Part shown: positions 17,641 to 29,064 of the stretch, one piece after another
Layout of the letters: every line of letters starts with the position of its first letter
How positions within the stretch are numbered: the first letter of the stretch is position 1
Assembly (NCBI GenBank): GCA_018401495.1
Contig: JAGYJX010000015.1
Span: forward strand, 248,001-312,000
Length of the DNA: 64,000 nucleotides
From: Rhodospirillaceae bacterium
GTDB lineage: Bacteria; Pseudomonadota; Alphaproteobacteria; Thalassobaculales; Thalassobaculaceae
Direction of reading: 5' to 3'
Notes under the pieces: generated by a model
Told to the model about the DNA's origin: nothing
What the model saw: the letters and a program-made list of their open reading frames with translations, nothing else
Database searches by the model: none
Translations under genes and position numbers: made by a program

Positions 17641-20020
17641 TCACTCGGCCGCGGCAGCCGGCCTGGCCTGGTGGATGGTTCGCCAAACAGTCTGCGGGCT
17701 CGCCGGCATCGCCATGTCGCGAACCCCCAGATCCCAGAGCGCGTCGACGACGGCGTTGATCACCGCCGGCGGCGAGCCGATCGCCCCGACCTCGCCGCAG
17801 CCCTTCACGCCGAGCGAGTTGTGGGCGCACAGCGTGATCTCTGGTCCCGACCGAGAACGTCGGCAGGTTGTCGGCCCGCGGCATGGTGTAGTCCATGTAG
17901 GAGCCGGTCACGAGCTGGCCGGTGTCGTCGTAGACGCAGCCTTCCAGCAGCGCCTGGCCGATGCCCTGGGCGAGGCCGCCGTGGATCTGGCCCGCGACGA
18001 TCATCGGGTTGATCACCCGGCCGACGTCGTCGACCGCCGTCATCCGCTCCACCGTCACCACGCCGGTGTCCGGGTCGACCTCGACCTCGCTGATGTGGCA
18101 GCCGCCGGGGAAGGTGAAGTTCAGCGGGTCGTAGAACGCCTTCTCGTCCAGCCCGGGCTCGAGCTCCTGGTGCGGGAAGTTGTGCGGCACGTAGGCGGTG
18201 AGTGCCACCTGCCCGAACGCCATGCTCTTGTCGGTGCCGGCCACCGTGAAGTTGCCGTCCTTGAACTCGATGTCGGCCTCGGAGGCCTCCATCACGTGGG
18301 CGGCGATCTTCTTGGCCTTGGCTATCACCTTGTCGAGGGCCTTGACGATCGCCTCGCCGCCGACGGCAAGCGAGCGCGAGCCGTAGGTGCCCATCCCGAA
18401 CTGCACCTTGTTGGTGTCGCCGTGGCTGATCTCGATGTTCTCCAGCGGCATTCCGAGCTTCTCGGACACCAGCTGGGCGAACGTGGTCTCGTGGCCCTGG
18501 CCGTGGCTGTGCGAACCGGTGAACACCGTGACCGAGCCGGTCGGGTGCACCCGGACCTCGGCCGACTCGTAGAGCCCGGCGCGGGCGCCGAGCGAGCCGA
18601 CCACCGCCGACGGCGCGATGCCGCAGGCTTCGAGGTAGGTCGAGTAGCCGAGGCCGCGCCGCTTGCCGCGAGCCTCGGACTCCCGGCGCCTGGCCGGGAA
18701 GCCGTCGACGTCGGCGGCCTTCAGGGCGGCGTCGAGGGTCGCGGTGTAGTTGCCGCTGTCGTACTGCAGGGCCACCGGCGTCTGGTACGGGAAGGCGTCG
18801 GACGGAATGAAGTTGCGCCGCCGGATGTCGACCTGGCCGATGCCCATCTCGCGGGCCGCCCGGTCGACCAGCCGCTCGATCAGGTAGGTTGCCTCCGGTC
18901 GGCCCGCGCCGCGGTAGGCGTCGACCGGCACCGTGTTGGTGAACACCGCCTTCACGTTGCAGTAGATCAGCGGCGTCGTGTACACGCCGGCGAGCAGGGT
19001 GGCGTAAAGGTAGGTCGGCACGCACGGCGCGAAGGTCGAGAGATACGCGCCCATGTTGGCCTTGGTGAGGACCTTCAGGGCGAGGAACTTGCCCTCGCTG
19101 TCCATCGCCAGTTCGGCGTGGGTGATGTGGTCGCGGCCATGGGCGTCGCTGATGAAGGATTCCGAGCGCTCGGCCGTCCACTTGATCGGTCGGCCGACCC
19201 GGCTCGAGGCCCAGGTGACGATCGCTTCTTCGGCGTAGTGGTAGATCTTCGAGCCGAAGCCGCCGCCGACGTCGGGGGCGACCACCCGCAGCTTGTGCTC
19301 CGGGATCGACAACACGAAGGCGCCCATCAGCAGCCGGATCACGTGCGGGTTCTGGCTGGTGGTGTAGAGCGTGTACTCGCCGCTGGAGCGGTCGAACTCG
19401 CCGACCGCCGCGCGCGGCTCCATCGCGTTCGGGATCAGGCGGTTGTTGACGATGTCGATGCGGGTTACGTGCGCCGCCTTGGCGAACGCCGCGTCGATCT
19501 GCGCCTCGTCGCCGATCTCCCAGTCGTAGCAGAGGTTGGTGCCGACCTGATCGTGCACCAGGCTCTTGTTCTCGAGCGCCTTGTTCATGTCGACCACCGC
19601 CGGCAGCGGCGTGTAGTCGACGACGATCAGTTCGGCGGCGTCGCGGGCCTGCGAGTAGGTCTCGGCGATGACCACCGCGACCTGGTCGCCGACGTGACGG
19701 ACCTTGCCCTGAGCCAGCGGCGGGTGCGGCGGCTCGTGCATCGGGGTGCCGTCGCGGGAATGCACCTGCCAGCCGCAGGGCAGGGAGCCGACCACCATGT
19801 CGGCGCCGGTGTAGACCGCGAGCACGCCGGGTGCGGCGACCGCCGCCGCGGTGTCGATCCGGTCGATCGTGGCGTGCGCCTGCGGGCTGCGCAGGATGTA
19901 GGCGTAGGTCTGGCCAGGGCGGTTGATGTCGTCGGTGTAGTTGCCGCGACCGGTCAGAAACCGCTTGTCCTCGACGCGCTTCACGGCCGCGCCGATACCG
20001 GTACCTCCACCATCAGGCAT
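17641..20020 (-). CDS. coxL: Form II CoxL-type molybdopterin-binding subunit, frameshifted near 17845
   Basis: The approximately 792-residue catalytic subunit belongs to the xanthine oxidase family. [20 protein letters not shown]-like N-terminus, the molybdenum-cofactor segments DVGGGFGSK and [13 protein letters not shown], and AYRGAGR at residues 368-374 are present. AYRGAGR, in place of the AYRCSFR of form I, marks form II, for which CO oxidation is unproven; aldehydes or N-heterocycles are alternatives. After [17 protein letters not shown] the frame shifts by one base; the correct frame then gives GCGEVGAIG with the catalytic Glu. It lies 54 bp after coxS. Confidence 0.88.
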
Positions 20021-20074
20021 GTCTCGCTCCCTGTAAGGCCGATCCCCGTTGATTTTTGTTCTGGGTGGGGTCGG

Positions 20075-20537
20075 TCACATCGTCTGTTGCGCGTGCTGAA
20101 TCGCCTTCACGATGTTGTGGTAGCCGGTGCAGCGGCAGATGTTGCCCTCGAGCCACTCCCGGATCTCGTGCTCGGTCGCCTTCGGGTTGGTCTTCACCAG
20201 ATCGACCGCGCTCATCACCATGCCCGGCGTGCAGAAGCCGCACTGCAGGCCGTGATGCTCCTTGAACGCCGCCTGCATCGGGTGCAGTTCGTCGCCGTTG
20301 GCGAGGCCCTCGATGGTGAGGACGTCGGCGCCCTCGGCCTGGACCGCCAGCATGGTGCAGGATTTGGCGGAGGAGCCGTTCGACGTGGACGACGCAGGCA
20401 CCGCACTGGCTGGTGTCGCAGCCGACATGGGTCCCGGTCAGGCGCAGGTTCTCGCGCAGGAACTGAACGAGCAGGGTGCGGGCCTCGACCTCGCCCGAAA
20501 CCTTCTTGCCGTTCACCGTCATGGTAACCGTGGGCAT
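20075..20537 (-). CDS. coxS: CoxS-type [2Fe-2S] subunit, frameshifted near 20390
   Basis: The approximately 153-residue small subunit carries two [2Fe-2S] clusters. [13 protein letters not shown] near residue 40 holds the plant-type cluster, and CGFCTPGM with [10 protein letters not shown] the second. A single inserted G after GTC at about 20390 breaks the frame before [11 protein letters not shown]. The ATG at 20537 gives the family start, [13 protein letters not shown]. It is the first gene of coxSLM. An operator-like repeat lies 20 bp upstream, in the region shared with the divergent gntR. Confidence 0.9.
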
Positions 20538-20556
20538 GCCCTCATCTCCCTCGTGA

Positions 20557-20574
20557 AGCGTACGATCGTGCGCG
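20557..20574. promoter_or_regulatory. Candidate GntR operator near coxS
   Basis: AGCGTAC-GATC-GTGCGCG is an imperfect inverted repeat (5 of 7 arm positions) 20 bp upstream of coxS. It shares its left arm, N4 spacer and the GTNNGC right half with a second site at 20746-20763. Two like sites flanking a divergent regulator/target pair suggest binding by the adjacent GntR protein. Confidence 0.45.
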
Positions 20575-20745
20575 TGTTCGTTTGTGGGTGTCGCGTCGGG
20601 CGAGACGAGCCGTCCGCCGCCCCTTTCGGCGACAGTCTCTTTCCCCGCCCGGCACAGGTCAAGCGGCGACCGTGGCGCCGGCCAAACCGCGGCTTCGCTG
20701 CGGTGTCGACGCCCCGTGCTGCACCGCATCCAAAGCCGCTCGCCG

Positions 20746-20763
20746 AGCGTACTGTGGTATGCT
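20746..20763. promoter_or_regulatory. Candidate GntR operator overlapping the gntR promoter
   Basis: AGCGTAC-TGTG-GTATGCT has 6 of 7 paired arm positions. Its right arm includes TATGCT, a plausible -10 box, 63 bp before the gntR start. The arrangement would allow autoregulation. The rest of the 288-bp divergent region shows no gene. Confidence 0.45.
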
Positions 20764-20825
20764 GGCACCGCCGGGGTGTCGCGGGAATCCCCGACCGGGA
20801 CCGACAGAGAAGGAATATCGACGGG

Positions 20826-21506
20826 ATGGCCGAGCCGATCCGGATTCTGCAGCGACCGAAATCCCTGACCTCCCTGGCGGCCGAGGAGATCCGCGGACGC
20901 ATCGTGCGCGGCGAACTGCGCCTCGGCACGCCGCTGTCGGAGAACGCGCTGGCGCTGGAACTCGGTGTCAGCAAGACGCCGATCCGCGAGGCGCTCCTGC
21001 AGTTGAAGATGGAGGGGCTGGTCTCGATCCAGCCGCAGCGCGGCAGCTTCGTGTTCGACATGAGCGCCGAAGAGATCCGCCAGCTCGGCGAGCTCCGCGA
21101 GACCCTGGAAGTCACCGCTCTCGAGCGCGCCATCGCGCGTCACCGCGAACCGCTGGTGGCGGCGCTCTCGGCGACCGTCGATGCCATGGCCGAAGCCGTG
21201 GCTGCCGGCGACGGCGGGCGCTACCGGATCCTCGACGCCGGCTATCACCGCGCCCTGTTCGACAACGCGGGCAACAGCTTCCTGGCCGACTGCTACGCCG
21301 GCTTCGCGTTTCGGATCCAGGCCCTGCGGGCGCGTCTGTGCAGCGATCCGGGACTGAACGCGGTCTCGCTCGGCGATCACCGGCGGCTGCGCGACCTGAT
21401 TGCGGCGGATGACGCGGCGGGCGCCCGCGCCCTGCTGGTGGCGCACATGCGCCGCACCATCGCCGACTACATGGAATGCATGGGCAACGCCGCCGCCGCC
21501 GACTGA
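20826..21506 (+). CDS. GntR family transcriptional regulator, FCD type
   Basis: The 226-residue protein has an N-terminal winged helix (residues 10-75) with the helix-turn-helix [20 protein letters not shown] and QPQRGSFVF at the wing. A C-terminal all-helical FCD domain follows, with [15 protein letters not shown] and the metal/ligand His in [11 protein letters not shown] and [13 protein letters not shown] regulators sense small carboxylates. It is divergent from coxSLM and convergent with frmA, so it is the likely local regulator of both the molybdenum hydroxylase and perhaps the coxG-frmA pair. Confidence 0.9.
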   Translation: MAEPIRILQRPKSLTSLAAEEIRGRIVRGELRLGTPLSENALALELGVSKTPIREALLQLKMEGLVSIQPQRGSFVFDMSAEEIRQLGELRETLEVTALERAIARHREPLVAALSATVDAMAEAVAAGDGGRYRILDAGYHRALFDNAGNSFLADCYAGFAFRIQALRARLCSDPGLNAVSLGDHRRLRDLIAADDAAGARALLVAHMRRTIADYMECMGNAAAAD

Positions 21507-21540
21507 CCGGCAGCGGCGGGCGCCGCCCGGCAGGCCTCGC

Positions 21541-22647
<1,107 letters not shown>

Positions 22648-22672
22648 CGGATCCTCCTCGCGGCGGTTGGGC

Positions 22673-23392
22673 TCAGCTGTTCGCGGAAACCAGGAACACC
22701 ACCACGCCGACGGCGAGCGCGCCCCAGCTGAGCATCACGGCCCAATGCACGCCGTGGTAGACGTTCTCGTCGGGGATGCCGAGGCGCTTCATTTCTTCCT
22801 TCAGGGGATTGCTCGTCGCCACGGTGGTGGTCTCCTGGTGATGGTGGGAGGGAACGGCATCGGCGGGAACGGCAGGGGCGGGAGCGGCGGCTGGGGCCAC
22901 GGCGGCGCCGACACCGGCTTCCTGTGGCGCGGCCGGCGCCGTGGCGCGACTCGCGGCGATCGCGCTGAAGGTCTCGAAGAAATCGTTGGCGTACTTCTTG
23001 GCGGTCGAGTCGATCAGGCGGGCGCCGAGCTGGGCCAGCTTGCCGCCGATCGCCGCGTTGACCTCGAAGCTGAGCAGGGTGGCGGCGCCGCCGTCGACCT
23101 CGTCGAGCTTGACCTTGGCGCCGCCCTTGGCGAAGCCGGCCGCACCGCCCTTGCCCTCGCCGGAGATCGTGTAGCCGTTCGGCGGATCGATGTCGGACAG
23201 CGTCACCGCGCCGCCGAACTTCGCCTTCACCGGGCCGACCTTGACCGAGACCTTGGCGGTGAAGCCGTTGTCGCCGGTACGCTCGATCTCCTCGCAGCCG
23301 GGGATGCATTCCTTCAGCACGTCCGGATCGTTGAGCGCCTCCCAGACCGTCTGGCGGGGGGCCGGGATCGTGTGCTGGCCGGTCATGTCCAT
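22673..23392 (-). CDS. coxG: CoxG family SRPBCC protein with C-terminal membrane anchor
   Basis: The 239-residue protein begins with a CoxG/DUF1103 domain (residues 1-150): [32 protein letters not shown] and [15 protein letters not shown]. An Ala/Pro-rich linker (about 155-190) leads to a C-terminal helix ([20 protein letters not shown]). CoxG is proposed to tether CO dehydrogenase to the membrane in Oligotropha-type organisms. Here it is separated from coxSLM by frmA and gntR but on the same strand. It starts at an ATG at 23392, and frmA follows closely. Confidence 0.85.
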   Translation of the reverse strand: MDMTGQHTIPAPRQTVWEALNDPDVLKECIPGCEEIERTGDNGFTAKVSVKVGPVKAKFGGAVTLSDIDPPNGYTISGEGKGGAAGFAKGGAKVKLDEVDGGAATLLSFEVNAAIGGKLAQLGARLIDSTAKKYANDFFETFSAIAASRATAPAAPQEAGVGAAVAPAAAPAPAVPADAVPSHHHQETTTVATSNPLKEEMKRLGIPDENVYHGVHWAVMLSWGALAVGVVVFLVSANS

Positions 23393-23477
23393 GGCGAAAG
23401 ACCTTTCGTCGGGCGACTCCGAGGATCGAAGAGACCGATTAACAAATTTGCCAGGGTACCGCCAGAACCCCCGGGAG

Positions 23478-23492
23478 TGTCCGATCGGGACA
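23478..23492. promoter_or_regulatory. Short inverted repeat upstream of coxG
   Basis: TGTCC-GATCG-GGACA (5-bp arms) lies in the 111-bp gap between the last antiporter gene and coxG, 86 bp before coxG. It could be an operator or part of a weak terminator. The support is limited. Confidence 0.25.
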
Positions 23493-23503
23493 GCGGCGTA
23501 TGT

Positions 23504-25217
23504 TCAGTCGGCGGAATAGCCGACGACCAGGATCACCAGCAAGCAGCGCCGTCAGCCAGGCGACGCCGTTGCCGACCCGGGTCATCCGGCCCATCACGCC
23601 GCTCGGACCGAACACGCTGGCGACGACGGGGACGCCGGCGGTGAGCAGGCCGAGGAAACCGGCCATGAGCCGGTTCCAGGTCGCGTCGACACCGCGACCG
23701 ACGCCGAGCAGGATGCCGGGGAGCAGCCGGCGGTAGATCCATTCCACATCGGGCACGTCGTTGCGGCGGTCGGCGGGGTAGAGGCCGAAGCGGGTCAGGG
23801 CCGCGAACGCGACGACGCCGGCGGCGGCGAGCGCCACCACGGTCCCGAACGACCGCGCCGTGTAGACGGCGACCGGCTGAGCGGTCGGCAACGCGTCGTG
23901 CAGCCAGCCCGGCCAGAACCCGGGAACGACGCACAGCACCGCCACCCCGGCCATCGCCGCCAGCATCGCGGCGGGAGCCTCGGCGACCCGGGTGATGCCG
24001 CCGTTCCCGAAGAACGTCCGGTACGGTATCCGCGCCAGGGAGATCATGAAACCGCCGGCCACCCCGAGGAGCAGGACGAGATACGGGATCCCGCCGACCC
24101 CGGCCGCGGCATCCAGCACCAGCGGCAGCGCGGCGAAGCCCACGAACAGCGGCAAACCGGTCGCCGCGGCGCCGATCAGGTAGAAGGCGGCGGTCAACGG
24201 CATCGTCCGGCGCAGGCCGCCGAGTTGCGACGCCCGGACCGTCCCGGTGCGCTCCAGCACGGCGCCGAGCGCCATGAACTGGAGGGCGGTGGCGAGGGTG
24301 TGCGTGACCGCCAGCGCCAGGGCGGCGTCGAGCGCGGCGTCGCTGCCGATGCCGACAGCCATGACGATCGCGCCGAGCTGGCTGTTCATCACCCACGCCA
24401 GCGCGCGCCGGAGGTCGTCCTCGAGCGCCGCCGCCAGCAGCGGCAGGACCACCATCGCCGCGCCCACCCAGATCAGCGCCTCGGTGCCCGGATAGGCCCG
24501 GATCAGCGCGTAGACCGCCAGCTTGGTCGTGAAGACCGACAGCAGGACGGTGCCGGCGGGCGAGGCCTCCGGGTAGGCGTCCTTGAGCCAGCTGTGCACC
24601 AGAGGGAACGCCGCCTGGATCGCCAGCGCCGCCAGGATCAGCCCGACGCCCGCGGTCCCGGCGGGCAGCCGGTCCAGGGCGATCGATCCGGTGGCGTGGG
24701 CGTACATCACCACCCCGGCCAGCAGCAGGACCACCGCCGCGACCTGCACGACGGCGTAGCGCAGCCCGGCGCGCAGGGCGCGCTCGCCACCGCCCGCCCA
24801 GACCACCAGGATCGATGCGATGGTCGCGATTCCCGACAGCATCATGAAGGTCAGCAGATCGCCGCAGTACACCGCCGCGGTCGCGGCACCGGCCAGCACC
24901 AGACCGGCGGTGCGCCCGATCCGCCCGTTCTCTCCCCACGCGTAGACCGAGCCGAGGAAGGCGATCGTGAGGAAGACCGAGGCGAACAACCGGGCGCCCG
25001 CGTCGACCCGCAGGATCTGCAGCTCGAGCCCGGCCGCCGACAGGGCGACGTGGGTGCCGGGCGTCAAGCCGACGGCGTAGGTCAGCGCGGCGAGGGCCGC
25101 CGCCGGCGCGTACACGCGGGCCAGGGCCGGGGGCAGCCACGGCACCAGAAGCGCCGCCGCGATCAGGGCAATGCCTGGGTTGGAGGCGAGCAGGGCGAGA
25201 TCGGCGATCACGGTCAT
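23504..25217 (-). CDS. Divergent proton-conducting ND-type antiporter subunit, frameshifted near 23555
   Basis: The approximately 570-residue, about 14-helix membrane protein belongs to the NuoL/M/N-MrpA/D family. HSWLKDAYPEASPAGTVLL and TTKLAVYALIRAYPG match the broken helix 7 and TM8 of that family. The conserved Glu of TM5 (YE or LE in its neighbours) is Ser (MMLSGIATI), and the Lys in the helix before HSWL is Gln (ALAIQAAFPL). It may therefore be a structural or degenerate antiporter-like subunit. The C-terminus breaks at about 23555 where CTTGCTG stands for CTGCTG; the true end is at 23504. It is last in the mnh operon. Confidence 0.75.
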
Positions 25218-25244
25218 GACGGCTCCCGTCGCACGGCGCGCGAC

Positions 25245-26735
25245 CTACTGCACGATCGGACGCAGGAGATCGATCACCGCGTCGGCGTAGAAGAACAGGA
25301 CGAAGCATCCGGCGGCGGTCAGGCACGGCGCCAGCACGCACAGGAACGGGGCCTCCTGGATGCCGCCCGCGCGCGGGGCCGCGGCCGCGCCGACCGATTG
25401 CGGCACCGGATCCGGGGTCGGCAGGAAGAAGCCGCGGGCGACGATCGGCAGCAGGTAGGCCACGTTCAGCAGCGAACTGGCGATGTAGACGATCTCGACC
25501 GCGGTCAGGTGACCCTCGACGGCGCCCATGCCGAGGTACCACTTGCTCCACATGCCGATGAACGGCGGCAGACCGATGATGCTCAGCGCGCCGACCAGGA
25601 ACGCGGCGTAAGTGAACGGCATGCGGCGGCCGAGGCCGTCCATCTCGCTGATCAGGGTCTTGTGGGTGGCCACGTAGATCGCCCCGGCGCACATGAACAG
25701 CGTGATCTTGCCGAGCGCGTGCGCGACGATGTGCAGCGAACCGCCGAGGATCCCGAGCGCGTTGGCCATCGCGGCTGCCAGCACGATGTAGGAGAGCTGG
25801 CTTATCGTGGAGTAGGCAAGCCGGGCCTTCAGGTTGTCCTTGGTCAGGGCGATGACCGACGCGGTCAGCAGGGTGAATGACGCCGCGAACATCAGCCAGT
25901 TGGCGGCGCCGGTCTCGGCCAGCAGGTCAATCCCGAAGATGTAGACCACGACCTTCAGGACCGTGAACACGCCCGCCTTGACCACCGCCACCGCGTGCAG
26001 CAGGGCACTGACCGGGGTCGGCGCGACCATCGCCGAAGGCAGCCAGCGGTGGAACGGCATGAGCGCCGCCTTGCCGATGCCGAACATGTACAGCGCCAGC
26101 AGGAATGGCAGCAGCACCGGGTCGATCTTGTCGCGCAGGATGCCGCCGGCGGTGAAGTCGAGGGTCCCGGCGACCATCCAGGTCCAGATGATCGCAACCA
26201 GCTGGAAGCCGATCGAGGTGCCGATCAGCAGCCCGAGATAGACCCGCGCGCCCTGCTTCGCCTCGGGGGTTTCCTTGTGCGCGACCAGCGGGTAGGTCGA
26301 CAGCGTCAGCGCCTCGTAGAAGATGAACAGCGTGAACATGTTGCCGGCGAAGGCGATGCCCATGGCGCTGGCGATGGCGATCGTGAAGCAGACGTAGAAA
26401 CGCGTCTGATGCTTCTCGTCGTTGCCGCGCATGTAGCCGATCGAGTACAGCGAGTTCACGATCCACAGGCCGCCGGCGACGCAGGCGAACAGCATGCCGA
26501 GCGGTTCGACCTCGAGCACCAGCGGCAGCCCCGGCACCACCTCGATCAGGGTCACCGCCGGCCGGCCCCCGGCCAGAACGTCCTGCAGAAGTGTGTAGAC
26601 CACGATCGCCAGCAGCCCGGCGGTGACCAGCGTTACCGCCTCGCGCAGGTTCGGACGGCTGCCGGTAAGCGCCACGAAGATGCCGCCGAGCAGCGGCAGC
26701 AGCAGGGTGGCGGCGAGCAGGAACGACGGGCTCAT
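25245..26735 (-). CDS. Proton-conducting antiporter-like subunit (NuoL/MrpD family)
   Basis: The 496-residue protein has about 14 helices. FIFYEALTLSTYPL contains the TM5 Glu, GIGKAALMPFHRWLPSAM the TM7 Lys and broken helix, and HAVAVVKAGVF the TM8 Lys. All key polar residues of a functional antiporter module are present. It starts with ATGA overlap on the mnhD stop (26732-26735), and the third subunit follows after 27 bp. Its place after mnhD parallels the second antiporter modules of some Mrp- and Mbh-related complexes. Confidence 0.85.
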   Translation of the reverse strand: MSPSFLLAATLLLPLLGGIFVALTGSRPNLREAVTLVTAGLLAIVVYTLLQDVLAGGRPAVTLIEVVPGLPLVLEVEPLGMLFACVAGGLWIVNSLYSIGYMRGNDEKHQTRFYVCFTIAIASAMGIAFAGNMFTLFIFYEALTLSTYPLVAHKETPEAKQGARVYLGLLIGTSIGFQLVAIIWTWMVAGTLDFTAGGILRDKIDPVLLPFLLALYMFGIGKAALMPFHRWLPSAMVAPTPVSALLHAVAVVKAGVFTVLKVVVYIFGIDLLAETGAANWLMFAASFTLLTASVIALTKDNLKARLAYSTISQLSYIVLAAAMANALGILGGSLHIVAHALGKITLFMCAGAIYVATHKTLISEMDGLGRRMPFTYAAFLVGALSIIGLPPFIGMWSKWYLGMGAVEGHLTAVEIVYIASSLLNVAYLLPIVARGFFLPTPDPVPQSVGAAAAPRAGGIQEAPFLCVLAPCLTAAGCFVLFFYADAVIDLLRPIVQ

Positions 26736-28238
26736 GGCGTGACCCTCAGCAGGCCCATGGCGGCGGTTCGCGCGACGTCGACGGTGAACTCGGCGTCGAT
26801 GCCGAACCAGAGGTTGGCCAGCACCAGCACCCAGGTCGGCACCAGCATCGACAGCGGCGCCTCGCGCACCACCCGGCCTTCGGGGGCATCCTGTAAATAG
26901 GCCGCCTCGACCACCTTCCAGACATAGATCACCGCCAGCAGGGAGCTGCCGACGATGACGGCCGCGATCGGCCAGCGGCCATCGCCGAGGGCGGCGATGA
27001 TCAGGTGCCATTTGCTGATGAAGCCGACCGTAAGCGGCACGCCGATCAGGCTGAGCCCGCCGATCACGAAGGCCGCCATGGTCCAGGGCATCTGCCGGCC
27101 GAGGCCGCGGACGCCCCTGATGGTCACGTCGCCGACCCGCAGCATGACGCAGCCGAGCGCCATGAACAGCGCGCCCTTGATCAGCGCGTGATTGAACAGG
27201 TGCAGGATCGGCGGCGGTGAGGCCGGCAACGCTGCCATAGGCGATGCCGAGTACCATGTAGCCCAGCTGCGCGACACTGGAATACGCCAGCAGCCGCTTG
27301 ATGTTGTACTGGTGGATGGCGGCCACGCTCGCCGCCACCATGGCGACCAGCGCCAACGGCAGCAGCACGTAGTCCAGCGTCATCGCCATGAAGCCGTAGC
27401 TCGGCGCGAACACCATGAACAGGAAGCGCAGCAGGACGTAGACCGAGACCTTGGTCGAGGTCGCCGCCAGGAACACGGTGGCGACCGACGGCGCGTAGGC
27501 GTAAGCGTTCGGCAGCCAGGTGTGCAGCGGGAACACCGCCAGCTTCAGGCCGAGGCCCACCACCAGGAACGCGAAGGCGACGTGAACCGTGCGGTTGTCC
27601 TGCAGCGCCGGAACCCGCTCGCTGAGGTCAATGATGTTCAGCGTTCCGGTGACCATGTAGAGCATGCCGACGCCGATCACGAAGAACGTCGCGCCGATGG
27701 TTCCGAGGATCAGGTAGTTGTAGGCGGCCGACAGCGCCCGCCGGTCCATCCCGGCGCCGGCGGCGACCAGGGCGTAGGTCGACAGCGACGAGATCTCCAG
27801 GAACACGAACACGTTGAAGGCGTCGCCGGTGATCGTCACGCCCAGCAGGCCGGCCAGGCAGAGCAGGAACGCGGTGTAGAACAGACTGTGCTGGTTGGCC
27901 GGTATCTCGGCCTCGACGCTGCGGCGCGCGAACGGCATGACGACGGCGGCGATGCCCGACACGATCACCAGGACCGCGGCGTTGGTCGCGTCGATGACGT
28001 ATTCGATGCCCCAGGGCGGCGCCCAGCCACCGATCTCGTAGCGGATCGTGCCATCGGCCAGAGTGGCCTGCAGCAGCGCCAGCGAGGTGGCGAAGGCGGC
28101 CCACGTCACCAGGGTGGTGAACGCCCAGATGACCGTTCCCCGGCGCAGCAGGAAGCAGAGCGGGGCCGCCAGCATCGGCACCACGACCTGCAGGATCGGC
28201 AGGTGCGGCATCACGGACGGCATCAGCCCGGCGGTCAT
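26732..28238 (-). CDS. mnhD: Na+/H+ antiporter subunit D, frameshifted near 27230
   Basis: The approximately 501-residue MrpD/MbhH-type subunit conducts protons. FVFLEISSLSTYALVAAG has the TM5 Glu, LKLAVFPLHTWLPNAYAYAP the TM7 Lys and broken helix, and STKVSVYVLLR the TM8 Lys. The frame breaks at about 27230 (one inserted C before ATCCTGCAC) and resumes at ILHLFNHALIKGALFMALG. The start at 28238 overlaps the mnhC stop. It is the central antiporter of the operon. Confidence 0.9.
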
Positions 28239-28624
28239 CGCTCGCGTCCTTCCCGGTCATTGTCAGGTCGACGCGCTCCATCTCCTGGATCTCGTCCTCC
28301 TCGATGGTGTCGTAGGCTTCGCGGATCCGCACGACGATCGCGAGGCCGAGCGCGGTGGTCGCGATTCCGACCACGATAGCCGTGAGGATCAGCACGTGCG
28401 GCAGGGGATTTGAGAAGGTCTCGTCCTTGCCGGTCAGGATCGGCGCCGTTCCGCCGGTGACCTTGGCCAGCGAGATGTAGAACAGGAACACCGGAAGTCT
28501 GGAACACGTTCAGACCGATGATCTTCTTGACAAGGTTGCCGCGGGCCACGACGATGTAGAGGCCGGTCATCATCAGAACGACGATGATCCAGTAGTTGTA
28601 CTTCCCAAGGATCAACTCGAGCAT
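28235..28624 (-). CDS. mnhC: Na+/H+ antiporter subunit C, two compensating frameshifts
   Basis: The approximately 129-residue, three-helix subunit resembles NuoK. MTGLYIVVARGNLVKKIIGL is helix 1-2, VFLFYISLAKVTGG follows in the shifted frame, and PHVLILTAIVVGIATTALGL is helix 3. A G inserted at about 28497 shifts the frame, and a missing C at about 28265 appears to restore it, so that the chain ends in REGRER overlapping mnhD by ATGA. The start is ATG at 28624, 2 nt after the mnhB stop. Confidence 0.82.
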   Translation of the reverse strand: MLELILGKYNYWIIVVLMMTGLYIVVARGNLVKKIIGLNVFQTSGVPVLHLAGQGHRRNGADPDRQGRDLLKSPAARADPHGYRGRNRDHRARPRDRRADPRSLRHHRGGRDPGDGARRPDNDREGRER

Positions 28625-28626
28625 CG

Positions 28627-29064
28627 TCACCAATCCTCGTCGTCGATCTCGTCGGTGCGACCGGCGTACGCGAAGAACACGAGCGCCATCACCGCGGTCA
28701 CCGTCAGTCCAACCCCGAACTCGACGGTGATGATGCCGACGTGCTGACCCGCCGTGTCGGAAGGCAGCAGATAGTCGTAGTCGAGGTAGTTGCCGCCGCC
28801 CAACAGCGCGGCGTAGCCGACCAGGGCGAACAGCAGCACGCCCGCCGCGGCCATCACGGTCAGGACCGCCGGGCTGAATACACGTCGAGCCCGGTCGACG
28901 CCGAAGATCAGCGCGTACAGGATGATGGCGGCCGCCACCAGGGCGCCCGCCTGGAAGCCGCCGCCGGGGCTGAAGTCACCGTGGAACTGGACGTAGAGCC
29001 CGTACAGGATGATGAACGGGATCAGCAGTTTGGAGACCACCCGAAGGACCAAGTGATGCCTCAT
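28627..29064 (-). CDS. mnhB: Na+/H+ antiporter subunit B
   Basis: The 145-residue, four-helix protein is MrpB/MbhF type. It starts MRHHLVLRVVSKLLIPFIIL and has the signature FHGDFSPGGGFQAGALVAAA at residues 28-47. A C-terminal helix precedes an acidic end (DEIDDEDW). It overlaps the previous gene by 4 bp (29061-29064) and is 2 nt from mnhC. Length and motif are those of the family. Confidence 0.92.
   Translation of the reverse strand: MRHHLVLRVVSKLLIPFIILYGLYVQFHGDFSPGGGFQAGALVAAAIILYALIFGVDRARRVFSPAVLTVMAAAGVLLFALVGYAALLGGGNYLDYDYLLPSDTAGQHVGIITVEFGVGLTVTAVMALVFFAYAGRTDEIDDEDW

Noticed and set aside
17603-20527. A long + strand frame opposite coxL and coxS
   Set aside because: It spans two genes and their gap, has shadow composition (GVE/RRH-rich), and no recognisable protein.
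23898-25880. A long + strand frame opposite the antiporter genes
   Set aside because: Extremely charged and repetitive, opposite to hydrophobic membrane proteins; typical of the complement of Ala/Leu/Val codons.
27628-28491. Continuous frame running from mnhC into mnhD
   Set aside because: Beyond the end of mnhC it becomes Arg/Gly-rich and overlaps the true mnhD frame; it is explained by a compensating indel at about 28265.
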